Assembly: GCA_945271245.1 (NCBI GenBank)
Contig: CALYPF010000008.1
Coordinates: forward strand, 1-41,334
Direction: 5' to 3'
DNA length: 41,334 nt
Source: an uncultured Enterobacteriaceae bacterium
Lineage (GTDB): Bacteria; Pseudomonadota; Gammaproteobacteria; Enterobacterales; Enterobacteriaceae
Position numbers and translations under genes: made by a program. The notes below the pieces were generated by a model. That model saw only the letters and a list, made by a program, of their open reading frames with translations, was not told the DNA's origin and did no database searches. This document shows positions 28,411 to 35,700 of this stretch, in pieces (positions within the stretch are counted from its first letter, which is position 1; every line of letters begins with the position of its first letter).

Positions 28411-28458
28411 ATTTGGTGGCCCCTGTTGGGTTTGAACCAACGACCAATCGATTATGAG
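28411..28458 (-). repeat. Left attachment junction: displaced native tRNA-Ile2 3' half
   Basis: On the minus strand it reads from the anticodon loop (CTCATAATCGAT) through a perfectly paired T stem (GTTGG/CCAAC) to AGGGGCCACCA. It differs from the right copy at five of 48 positions. The T-stem differences are compensated, so both copies come from functional tRNA genes. Its anticodon-stem strand (TCGAT) pairs fully with GTCGA of the 5' half now at the right junction, showing that this is the original host 3' half. The last ten bases (CGATTATGAG) are identical in both copies and contain the likely crossover. Confidence 0.85.
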
Positions 28459-28577
28459 AAAAAGTTACACATATTTTGCTATGGTTTCTTTTTATTCATT
28501 TTGTGGTATTTCAATAAATTATATGTTTGTGGTTACTAACGTAAAATCATGTTTATTCCCTTCTAATGACGTTATGC

Positions 28578-28596
28578 GGTAGCCTATAGGGAGCCT
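28578..28596 (+). repeat. Direct-repeat pair near left junction (candidate integrase arm site)
   Basis: GGTAGCCT-ATA-GGGAGCCT. The same 19-base arrangement (GGTAGCCT-ATA-GGTAGCCT) occurs at 40712-40730 beside the right junction in the same orientation. Paired short direct repeats flanking both att sites are typical arm-type binding sites of tyrosine recombinases or their AlpA/Vis directionality factor. Confidence 0.5.
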
Positions 28597-28682
28597 GGCT
28601 TTTTACAGACCATGTACCAAACGATTTTGATAGCGATTTTAGACATGATTTTTAACCCTGAAAGGGAGGTTGGTATCCTGGA

Positions 28683-30083
28683 ATGGAGCCTTTTAAGTTC
28701 ACCAAATCCAAAATAAGCGATCTTCCTGCGGCTCCAAAGGGCCGACAGGATGAATATTTTGATAGCCATGTAAGAGGGTTGCGCCTCAGAGTTGGGGCTA
28801 CTGGCCTGAAAACGTTCTACGCCGTCAGGAAGGTTAAGGGAAAGTTTATAAGGACTGCGCTCGGGCGGTTTCCGGAGATATCCGTTGAGCAAGCCCGCAC
28901 AATGGCGCTTGAAGCGCTAGGAGGGATAGGAGCGACAGGAAAGAACCCCAATGAGACAAAGAAAGAAGCGCAAAGAGCTAATGTTAGCCTCCGTGACGCA
29001 ATGGAATTGTACATAAAGACGCGGGGAGATCGCCTCAAAGAAGCAACTGCAAATCAATACCGGCGTTTACTGGCTAATTTCTCGGGTGACTGGCTGGACA
29101 GGCCAATAGCAAACATATCACGAGATGATACTCAGAACAGACATAAAGCCATTACAGAAGGATCTGTCTGGTTCGGAACTGAATTATCAAAATTACGTAA
29201 AGGCGTTGGCACAGGCAGTAAAGCGCAGGCAGATTTATGGGGACGAGCATTAAGGGCGGTCTATAATTTTTCCTACGATAATTATCGTGGCAATGACGGG
29301 GTGAAGCTATTACCAGAACCGCCAACAATTGCATTAAGCACAAAACGTCAGTGGCATGGCTTGGTAAGAAAAAATACCCGTATACGGAATCATGAATTAG
29401 GGCGATGGTTCAGAGCCGTCAAGGCAGTCAGAGAAGAAGCGGAGATTAATCGCGATGACTACATTGCTGCAATTTGTGATGCACTTGATATGGCTTTATT
29501 TACGGGCCTCCGTCGTGGTGAAGTATTCGGTTTAGAATGGGAAAGAGTTAATATTGATGGGCGATATTTTTGGATAGATAAGACTAAAAATGGTGAACCG
29601 CTGGAGCTTCCATTAACTAATACACTATTATCAATTATTAAACGTAGATTGAAGTATAGAAATGATGGGGATATTTATGTTTTTACGGCAGCGAAAGGCG
29701 GTAAAATAACTGACCCTCGCAGAGCCATTGATAAAATAGTAGATAAAACAAAAGAATTTGCTACTGATGGCGAGAAACCAATTGAGTTCACCTGTCATGA
29801 TGCGAGAAGAACATTTGCTACATTAGCTGAATTGAGCGGGGTTGGAACATATGTACTTAAATGTTTGATGAATCATAAAACAGGAAGAACATCTGATGTT
29901 ACTCAAGGTTATATTACCCTTCCTGTTGAAGAATTAATGGAGCCAGCAACAAAAATTGAAATGAACATTCTCAGAATTGCAGGGATGGAGTCAATAAAAA
30001 CGGGCGTGGAAAGTATACTGGAATCATTGACAGAGGATGATAAAAAATATCTTCTTTCTGAATTATTGAGGGAGATAAAATGA
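28683..30083 (+). CDS. int: P4-type tyrosine integrase
   Basis: Site-specific recombinase that inserts the satellite at the tRNA 3' half. The 466-residue product has the N-terminal arm-binding domain of P4-family integrases (DSHVRGLRLRVGATGLKTFY), a core-binding SAM-like domain and the catalytic domain. Catalytic residues are visible: Arg near 278 (FTGLRRGE), His-x-x-Arg near 372 (CHDARRTFAT), His near 397 (MNHKTG) and the Tyr nucleophile near 409 (TQGYITL). It lies 225 bases inside the left junction and reads inward. Its stop overlaps the next gene's ATG. Confidence 0.9.
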   Translation: MEPFKFTKSKISDLPAAPKGRQDEYFDSHVRGLRLRVGATGLKTFYAVRKVKGKFIRTALGRFPEISVEQARTMALEALGGIGATGKNPNETKKEAQRANVSLRDAMELYIKTRGDRLKEATANQYRRLLANFSGDWLDRPIANISRDDTQNRHKAITEGSVWFGTELSKLRKGVGTGSKAQADLWGRALRAVYNFSYDNYRGNDGVKLLPEPPTIALSTKRQWHGLVRKNTRIRNHELGRWFRAVKAVREEAEINRDDYIAAICDALDMALFTGLRRGEVFGLEWERVNIDGRYFWIDKTKNGEPLELPLTNTLLSIIKRRLKYRNDGDIYVFTAAKGGKITDPRRAIDKIVDKTKEFATDGEKPIEFTCHDARRTFATLAELSGVGTYVLKCLMNHKTGRTSDVTQGYITLPVEELMEPATKIEMNILRIAGMESIKTGVESILESLTEDDKKYLLSELLREIK

Positions 30084-30883
30084 ATACTTACGGTAGATGG
30101 AACAAAAAAGATGAAGAAAGGGATTATATTAACGAAACCATTAAACGGATTCTTCCAGAAGTAGAGTCCTACGGTGTTTTGTCTGCAAGTGTAATCACTA
30201 TATATAATGATGCAATCACCGATGCTGTTCGGGATGGAATGTGTGTGTATAACATATATGAAAGTCTTGTGGTTTGGCTGGAGAGTATCGCATTGCGAGA
30301 GGTAAAATTCAAAATGCAACGCGTCTCCTCTGTAGTGAAGGTAAATAAAGATGATGGGAAAACATTAAATCCAGAATTGGCGTTCAAAGAACTAAAGGTT
30401 ATGGCTAAAGAATATGCTGTTTCGTTTGATGAAACAGAGTTAAACATGTTTTCTATAAGTCTATATTTGAGGTCTGTTGGAATGGTACAGCAGGCCGAAA
30501 GCCTTTTGACTGTAATAACTAATAGTTTGGTCAAAAGGCTTTATGTTGATTATTTCAAGGAGCAGTTTTGCAAAAGTATATCATCATGCGTTTCTTCTGG
30601 ATTATTAACTGCTCAACTTGAAGAGTTTAGCTATCAGGAGAAAACAAAGAGAGGGCCAAGAAATAAACATTATAGTGAGGTTCTTAGGGTCGTTAATCTG
30701 ACGCTGGAGCAATATCCTGATATATCGACATATTCTCTTTCAAACAAATTGTCAGTCCATCTTTCTTCGTACCGAGATGCGCCATCGATTCAAACGTTAA
30801 GGCGATGGGTTCAGAGCATTCGTGATGAAAATCATCAAATTCCCCAGGAACCGTACACAAAGAGATTCAAACTTGTATTATGA
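30080..30883 (+). CDS. Unknown protein translationally coupled to integrase
   Basis: Not recognised. The 267-residue product begins at an ATG overlapping the integrase stop (ATGA), so it is probably translated from the same message. It is AT-rich compared with the chromosomal genes and even with the alpha gene, suggesting separate acquisition. It is soluble, without signal peptide or membrane helix. The C-terminal third (RGPRNKHYSEVLRVVN, then YSLSNKLSVHLSSYRDAP and IQTLRRWVQSI) looks like a helix-turn-helix or winged-helix segment, so DNA binding is possible. In P4-like satellites the integrase-proximal region often carries accessory or anti-phage genes, which is the main reason to note it; no defence domain can be named. 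Confidence 0.8.
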   Translation: MNTYGRWNKKDEERDYINETIKRILPEVESYGVLSASVITIYNDAITDAVRDGMCVYNIYESLVVWLESIALREVKFKMQRVSSVVKVNKDDGKTLNPELAFKELKVMAKEYAVSFDETELNMFSISLYLRSVGMVQQAESLLTVITNSLVKRLYVDYFKEQFCKSISSCVSSGLLTAQLEEFSYQEKTKRGPRNKHYSEVLRVVNLTLEQYPDISTYSLSNKLSVHLSSYRDAPSIQTLRRWVQSIRDENHQIPQEPYTKRFKLVL

Positions 30884-31032
30884 TAACTGATTGATTTTTA
30901 AATGCTCATTAGTTTTGTGAGTATAGTCACTTATCGTTTGTGATCTTACTATTAGCGTTATGATTCTTTTGTCTGGCTAATTTTCAATTTATCTTTTTCA
31001 CCATGTTAACCAACATCCTCAAGGTGCCAAAG

Positions 31033-31224
31033 ATGGAATTGAAAGACAGAATGACCCGTAAAGAAGCTGCTGACTATATCGGCGTAACCCCTGCAACAAT
31101 GGCTAATTGGGCTTGTACCGGGAGAGTCCGACTCCCCTATTACAAAGCAGGCTTAAAGAAAGTGATCTACCTCAAAAGTGATCTCGATGAGTATCTCAAG
31201 TCCACTCGCCGCGAACAGGCGTAA
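31033..31224 (+). CDS. AlpA/Vis-like excisionase and regulator
   Basis: Small DNA-binding protein of the AlpA/Vis type, which in P4 acts as excisionase and represses early transcription. The 63-residue product from the ATG at 31033 is one helix-turn-helix domain of the MerR/excisionase class (RMTRKEAADYIGVTPATMAN, then W..GRVRLPYYKAG and the wing IYLKSDLDEYLKS). An upstream in-frame ATG at 31003 would add ten residues, but the internal start matches the family. It precedes the immunity leader region. Confidence 0.82.
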   Translation: MELKDRMTRKEAADYIGVTPATMANWACTGRVRLPYYKAGLKKVIYLKSDLDEYLKSTRREQA

Positions 31225-31232
31225 ATAAAAAA

Positions 31233-31256
31233 GCCCATCTGCATGAACAGACGGGC
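31233..31256 (+). terminator. Hairpin after AlpA
   Basis: GCCCATCTG/CAGACGGGC stem with one mismatch and a 6-base loop, nine bases after the alpA stop. It lacks a U-run, so it is weak as a terminator. Confidence 0.4.
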
Positions 31257-31294
31257 CAGAAACCACATGGATTAAGTACTAAACCGAGGTCATT

Positions 31295-31891
31295 ATGACA
31301 TACGCAAAAAATAATAGGAAATACCGTTTGACAACTGCGCCCTATGGATCGCAGAATCCAGACGTTGCCCCTCAATGGGCAACCGGGATTTGCAGCCCGT
31401 GCAATAGAACGGCGACGACAGACGCGCCATGCGTCTTTTTTTATGTCGCAACCAACGCCACAGAGCGCCATTTTATGGCGTGGTGTTACGTATCCGGTAC
31501 AGGTTTGAATCGCTCTTTCCTGCACCTTTCGTTACACTATGCCCCCTTGTCAATGGTAGCTCAGGCGGGGCAGCTTTCGGGCTGGCCGGTTCTCGTTCTA
31601 GCCGGTACTGCAAACCTCGTCTGGGCTATCGCCATCATGAAGATTTGCAGCTTCGGCGATAGCATAATTTGCTATAGAACGGAGGCCGCTAATATGGCTA
31701 CTACCCCAATTCATTCACATCCTCAGTTTGTCTGGCTTTTTCTCGCTGTACGCCGTTCTGACGTGTCGGCTAAACCCCACCGCGAGGAAGTCACCGCCCC
31801 TGATTTCATGAGCGCACGACGCACTATAGCGCGTGATTTTGTTGCCTCCTTTGCTGGCCGTCTGCCGGTTCGTGAGGTGGCTCATGTTTAA
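31295..31891 (+). CDS. Ash/eta-like leader ORF containing kil
   Basis: A 198-codon frame with an AGGTCATT site before its ATG. It resembles the Ash/Icd-type composite proteins annotated in P4-like elements, including the block SMVAQAGQLSGWPVLVLAGT. In P4 the same DNA carries the immunity system, and coding potential here may partly reflect RNA constraint: an intrinsic terminator (31420-31442) and a C4-like antisense RNA lie inside the frame. The C-terminal 65 residues are the kil/Icd-like protein, which has its own ribosome site. Full-length translation is uncertain. Confidence 0.45.
   Translation: MTYAKNNRKYRLTTAPYGSQNPDVAPQWATGICSPCNRTATTDAPCVFFYVATNATERHFMAWCYVSGTGLNRSFLHLSLHYAPLSMVAQAGQLSGWPVLVLAGTANLVWAIAIMKICSFGDSIICYRTEAANMATTPIHSHPQFVWLFLAVRRSDVSAKPHREEVTAPDFMSARRTIARDFVASFAGRLPVREVAHV
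31364..31383 (+). other. Leader hairpin
   Basis: GTTGCCC/GGGCAAC perfect stem with a 6-base loop, early in the immunity leader and upstream of the terminator at 31420. Confidence 0.45.
31420..31442 (+). terminator. Intrinsic terminator in the immunity leader
   Basis: AGACGC/GCGTCT stem with a 5-base loop, followed directly by seven T residues. It stands about 125 bases into the leader ORF. P4 immunity works by premature transcription termination in the leader, so this is the likely terminator of the immune-state transcript. Confidence 0.8.
31545..31663 (+). ncRNA. C4/CI-type antisense immunity RNA (predicted)
   Basis: The segment has the layout of P1/P7 C4 and P4 CI RNAs, including GGTAGCTCAGGCGGGGCAG and GCTTTCGGGCTGGCC. 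It contains CGTTCTA (31594-31600), complementary to TAGAACG in two flanking targets, TAGAACGG at 31405-31412 and 31675-31682. A 9-bp inverted repeat GCTATCGCC/GGCGATAGC (31625-31633 and 31655-31663) closes its 3' side. The second target overlaps GGAGG, the ribosome site of the kil-like gene, so pairing could block its translation. The exact ends are estimated. Confidence 0.6.
31694..31891 (+). CDS. Kil/Icd-like host cell division inhibitor
   Basis: A 65-residue product starting at an ATG nine bases after GGAGG. It matches the family annotated as host cell division inhibitor Icd-like (ATTPIHSHPQFVWLFLAVRR, then FAGRLPVREVAHV), equivalent in position to P4 kil, whose expression kills or filaments the host. 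It is in frame with the longer leader ORF. Its ribosome site is preceded by TAGAACG, a predicted pairing target of the C4-type RNA, which would keep it silent during lysogeny. Confidence 0.7.
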   Translation: MATTPIHSHPQFVWLFLAVRRSDVSAKPHREEVTAPDFMSARRTIARDFVASFAGRLPVREVAHV

Positions 31892-32075
31892 ACTGCTTAT
31901 CACCCTGATTAATCACGAAGCTGGCGACCGGCGCGAACTGGTTCACAATGGCCGCTATAAAACCCGCGAAGCTGCATGGAATGACGCGCAGAAAATGGCG
32001 TATATCCATAAGAATGCCACCGGCACCGTAACGCATGAATGTATTGTGAAAATTGCGGAGGCCGGAAATGTATAA
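31884..32075 (+). CDS. Small satellite protein, unknown
   Basis: A 63-residue product starting at the ATG at 31884 (MFKLLITLINHEAGDRRELV), overlapping the kil-like stop. Upstream in-frame ATGs lie inside kil and are less likely. It belongs to a run of four overlapping or closely spaced small ORFs that in P4 occupies the place of orf88/epsilon-type genes. It shares the pattern (M)xKLxIT with the next product, so the two may be paralogues. Function unknown. Confidence 0.6.
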   Translation: MFKLLITLINHEAGDRRELVHNGRYKTREAAWNDAQKMAYIHKNATGTVTHECIVKIAEAGNV

Positions 32076-32262
32076 ACTTTTCATTACCTGCCGTAACGTT
32101 ATTACGGGTGAAAAACAGAATTATCAGAGCACGCAGGAATATAAATCATCCGGTAAGGCGATGAAAGCTGCCTGTAAGATAGCCGATGTTATTACCTGCA
32201 ACGGAAAATATGCCGATGATAATGAATACACCGTAACGGTCGGGAAGGTGAAACATGGCTGA
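32068..32262 (+). CDS. Small satellite protein, unknown
   Basis: A 64-residue product (MYKLFITCRNVITGEKQNYQ start) overlapping the preceding ORF by eight bases and the next ORF by eight bases. The start resembles the previous product, hinting at duplication. It is basic and soluble. The compact overlaps indicate one early operon leading to the alpha gene. Function unknown. Confidence 0.6.
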   Translation: MYKLFITCRNVITGEKQNYQSTQEYKSSGKAMKAACKIADVITCNGKYADDNEYTVTVGKVKHG

Positions 32263-32485
32263 TATCTTTCGCGGTAAAATAAAGAGGAATAAATCTTATC
32301 AGGTTTCCGGTTATGCGGTGACGCGCAAAGGTCTTACGCGCAGCGCACAGGTGACGGTTGAGGCGCTTAATCGCGATGATGCAATAATCCGGGCTACGGC
32401 TCAGTTACGCTGGGAAGGATTAACGCATTTTAAAGCGCTTAAGGTGCTGGAAATATCCACGCCATTATTCAGCATTCAACGCTGA
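32255..32485 (+). CDS. Small satellite protein, unknown
   Basis: A 76-residue basic product (MADIFRGKIKRNKSYQVSGY start) overlapping the previous ORF. Beta-rich N-terminal half and a helical segment (NRDDAIIRATAQLRWEGL) suggest a small folded domain. It lies in the early operon of the satellite. Function unknown. Confidence 0.6.
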   Translation: MADIFRGKIKRNKSYQVSGYAVTRKGLTRSAQVTVEALNRDDAIIRATAQLRWEGLTHFKALKVLEISTPLFSIQR

Positions 32486-32538
32486 TAAACCGATAAGCAA
32501 TTCAATGATTTTATGACCGTATATGGTCAGGGGGTCTT

Positions 32539-32904
32539 ATGTCTCAAATTAATACAAGTGTGAATGAAAAACAGACTAACCGTCGTCAACCATATAACCG
32601 TGATTATTGCTGGTTGTTCTCTGAGGACAGTAATGATCGCCTCGAAAAAGTAATTGATATTACCGGAATGGTTGAAACACTTCTTGACGCCAAAGCTGAA
32701 ATGAAGTGCGACAATGCAATTCTTGCAAAGCAAATGGGAAGCCTTTTCTCCATTCTCTACGGGGAGCTTCTTTCAATCAAGGCTGATTTATACGAGCCGG
32801 GCGGGATATTTTCACAAAACGATATTCAGAACGGACTTGAATTAGTCCGGGGATGCCGAACCAAAAATATTGAAGATAACGAAAATACAGACGGGAATCA
32901 TTAA
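32539..32904 (+). CDS. Satellite protein of unknown function before alpha
   Basis: A 121-residue product. A GGGGGTC stretch precedes the ATG. Mostly helical with an acidic C terminus (IEDNENTDGNH); no motif recognised. It sits directly before the primase-helicase gene, separated by the hairpin at 32911. Similar small genes precede alpha in P4-like elements, without known function. Confidence 0.6.
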   Translation: MSQINTSVNEKQTNRRQPYNRDYCWLFSEDSNDRLEKVIDITGMVETLLDAKAEMKCDNAILAKQMGSLFSILYGELLSIKADLYEPGGIFSQNDIQNGLELVRGCRTKNIEDNENTDGNH

Positions 32905-32910
32905 AACAAA

Positions 32911-32933
32911 AAGCGCCGTAGTGAGCGGCGCTT
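32911..32933 (+). terminator. Hairpin before the alpha gene
   Basis: Perfect 8-bp stem AAGCGCCG/CGGCGCTT with a 7-base loop, seven bases after the previous stop. It is followed by AATGAATTT rather than a U-run, so it may attenuate rather than end transcription into alpha. Confidence 0.5.
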
Positions 32934-32960
32934 AATGAATTTAATTAAAAAGGTTACGGC

Positions 32961-35678
32961 ATGAAGAATATCAAAGTATCAGAAATTAGCAAGCAGTCTG
33001 TTGGAAAGTGGGATTACATTCTGCATACTCTTGGAATAAAGTTTCCTGAAAATGGGAAGCACGGCCCCTGCCCTAAATGCGGAGGGAAAGATCGCTTTCG
33101 TTTTGATAATAAAGACGGTCGCGGAACGTGGTTCTGTAATCACTGCGGAAATGGTGATGGCATTGATATCGTGAAGCTGGTTTTTGATATTGATGCTGTA
33201 CCAGCTGCGGCTCGCGTGGCTGAATGTCTGCCGTCCGCACCTGTAGGTAATGCCCCCGCCAGAAAAGAAGCTGCAAAACAGACAGCGGTAAACTGGCCTG
33301 CGCTCCTGAGCCAGTCGGTGACTGGTGAAAGTCCCTATCTGGCAGGCAAAGGGCTGGCCGGTCATGCGTCAAGACTGACAACCAGAGAACTGATGGCCGG
33401 TGGTGAAAAATACCCGTCAGGCTCCCTTATGCTGCCGGTTAAAAATACGCAGGGGAACATTACCGGGATACAGCTTATCAGCGGTAATGGCGTCAAGAAC
33501 CTGATGAAATGGTCTAAATATTCCGGCTGCTTTATTCCGGTTAGCGATTTTCCGGAAGGATCGCCCGAAAAAGTCGTTATTGCAGAGGGCTACGCTACGG
33601 CTGTTTCCGTTTCGCTGCTCAGTGATGCGTGGCCGCTGGCGGCACTGTCAAAAACCAATCTCAGGGCGGCGGCAGAGGCCGTGCGGGAAAAGTGGCCTGA
33701 AACGCAGATCATTATTGCCGGTGATAATGATTTCATGGACGGCAAGCCCAATGAAGGGCGGGAAGTGGCAATCAAAGCGGCGCTCGCCGTAAAAGGCTGG
33801 GTCAGTATTCCCCCCGGCAGGGCAAAAGCAGACTGGGACGATTATCGCCGTGATTTTGGCGTCCAGCGGGCGCGGGAAGCCTTTGCGGAAGAAATGTTTA
33901 ACCCCGGTGACACGGAGACCCGTCTGCCTCCCGGTTTCAGGCTGACGAAAGAATTTCTGTGGTGCGAGCGTACCCATAATGACGGGAGCGAAAGCGGCCA
34001 GATGAAACAGATAAAGATTTGCAGCCCGCTGAAAGTGACCGCCATTACCTGTGACGCAGACGGCGGTAATTTCGGGCGTCTGCTGGAGTGGGATGATTCC
34101 AACGGCTCGCGTCATGAGTGGGCCATGCCCATGACGGTACTTGCCGGAGCCGGGCAGGACTTGCGCGAGGTGCTACTTGAAAACGGTCTGCATTTTATCA
34201 GCGTGAACGGTACTGCGCGTGGGCTGTTGATGGAGTACATCGCCACTTGTCGCCCGGTGCGTAAAGTCACCTGCGTGGAGAAAACGGGCTGGTATGGCGG
34301 CTCTTACGTACTCAATGGCGAGGTGATTGGCGGCGAGGCTGGTTCGGTCATTTTTCAGGCCGCCCGGTCATCAAAAAATGATTTCAGGGTGAGCGGCGAC
34401 ACCCGCGAGTGGATGGAGCATGTTGGGCGCTACTGCGCAGGAAATTCCCGCCTGGTCTTTTGCGTCAGTCTGGCGTTTGCGGCTCCCCTGCTGACGCTGC
34501 TGGGGATGGGCGGGGGCGGATATCACCTCAAGGGGGAATCCACCGATGGTAAAACCACCACCATGAAGGTGGCCGCTTCCGTCTGCGGTGGCCCGGACTA
34601 CTGGAAAACGTGGAGGGCGACGGGAAACGCCCTGGAGGGTATCGCGCTGCGTCGTAATGACGCCGTGCTTATGCTCGATGAAATCAGCGAGGTTGACGGC
34701 AGGGAGGCGAGTCGTATCGCCTATATGCTGGGTAACGGTCAGGGTAAGGCGAGGGCGAGAGTGGACGGAAGCCCGCGCGAACAGGCGCAGTGGACGCTGC
34801 TGTTCCTCTCCACCGGGGAGGTATCCATAGCCGAACATGCAGCGGAAGCCGGGGAACGTCGAACCGGTGCCGGGGTTGGGGTGCGAATGGTGCAAATCCC
34901 CAGCAACACGGGCCAGTTTGGTGCCTTTGAGGAGTTGCACGGATTCAGCGGGGGCAAGGCGTTTGCTGAACATCTTGAGCAGGCGAGCAGGCAATATCAT
35001 GGTGCGGTATTCCGCGACTGGTTGCGCTGGCTTACCGCCAACCTCAACGCGGTAACGGAGCGGGCCAGAGCCTTACGCAAAAAATATGAGCGAACGCTTC
35101 TTCCTGAAAATGCCGGTAATCAGGTGGGCCGTGTGGTTGATCGTTTTGCCCTGCTGGCTGTTGCCGGTGAGCTGGCAACCGAAGCCGGAATCACCGGATG
35201 GGAACCCGGTGAGGCTGAGAATGCGGCCAGAAAATGCCTTGATGCATGGATACATGATCGCGGACATACCGCCAACCAGGAAGATGCCGACGCGCTGGAT
35301 AAGGTGCGCAGGTTTATCACGGCCAATCAGTATGTGCGCTTTGCTGACTGGCATGACGAGAAAAACCGCCCTTCAAATATGGTGGGTTTTCGCCGGGTGG
35401 AGAAGGGCGGTAATGGTATCAGCACGGGCAAAAAAGAGGACGGTAACGACACGGCTAAAGAGAGTGGTGCCGGCAAAGAGGCGATAACAACATTTTATGT
35501 CCTTCCCAGCGGCTGGAAAGAGATTTGCGGTACGTCTGATGCAGCCAAAACAGCCCGGCTGTGCAGTGAAGCGGGCTGGCTGGATACCGGTGATGAAAAA
35601 CGCCTCCAGAAAAAGGTAAGGCTCCCGGAGATCGGTTCCAAATGGGTATACGTGTTCAAAAGCGATGTTGTCGGATAA
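32961..35678 (+). CDS. Alpha-type primase-helicase (zinc ribbon, Toprim, DUF927)
   Basis: Replication initiator of the satellite: expected to prime, unwind and recognise the origin, like P4 alpha (777 residues). The 905-residue product has an N-terminal zinc ribbon (Cys37, Cys40, Cys59, Cys62), a Toprim primase region near 205-260 (VVIAEGYATAVSVSLLSDAW, then IIIAGDNDFMDGKPNEGR) and a DUF927 helicase-like domain with a Walker A variant near 526 (GESTDGKTTTMKVA) and Walker B (DAVLMLDEISEV). The C-terminal part (about 700-905) may bind the iterons at 36825-37034. It overlaps the next ORF's earliest possible start. Confidence 0.88.
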   Translation: MKNIKVSEISKQSVGKWDYILHTLGIKFPENGKHGPCPKCGGKDRFRFDNKDGRGTWFCNHCGNGDGIDIVKLVFDIDAVPAAARVAECLPSAPVGNAPARKEAAKQTAVNWPALLSQSVTGESPYLAGKGLAGHASRLTTRELMAGGEKYPSGSLMLPVKNTQGNITGIQLISGNGVKNLMKWSKYSGCFIPVSDFPEGSPEKVVIAEGYATAVSVSLLSDAWPLAALSKTNLRAAAEAVREKWPETQIIIAGDNDFMDGKPNEGREVAIKAALAVKGWVSIPPGRAKADWDDYRRDFGVQRAREAFAEEMFNPGDTETRLPPGFRLTKEFLWCERTHNDGSESGQMKQIKICSPLKVTAITCDADGGNFGRLLEWDDSNGSRHEWAMPMTVLAGAGQDLREVLLENGLHFISVNGTARGLLMEYIATCRPVRKVTCVEKTGWYGGSYVLNGEVIGGEAGSVIFQAARSSKNDFRVSGDTREWMEHVGRYCAGNSRLVFCVSLAFAAPLLTLLGMGGGGYHLKGESTDGKTTTMKVAASVCGGPDYWKTWRATGNALEGIALRRNDAVLMLDEISEVDGREASRIAYMLGNGQGKARARVDGSPREQAQWTLLFLSTGEVSIAEHAAEAGERRTGAGVGVRMVQIPSNTGQFGAFEELHGFSGGKAFAEHLEQASRQYHGAVFRDWLRWLTANLNAVTERARALRKKYERTLLPENAGNQVGRVVDRFALLAVAGELATEAGITGWEPGEAENAARKCLDAWIHDRGHTANQEDADALDKVRRFITANQYVRFADWHDEKNRPSNMVGFRRVEKGGNGISTGKKEDGNDTAKESGAGKEAITTFYVLPSGWKEICGTSDAAKTARLCSEAGWLDTGDEKRLQKKVRLPEIGSKWVYVFKSDVVG

Positions 35679-35700
35679 AGCCTGTCACGGGGAAATTACC

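Noticed and set aside
28411-28458. A second functional tRNA gene at the left junction.
   Set aside because: Only the 3' half from the anticodon loop is present. The sequence beyond has no anticodon 5' strand, D arm or acceptor 5' strand.
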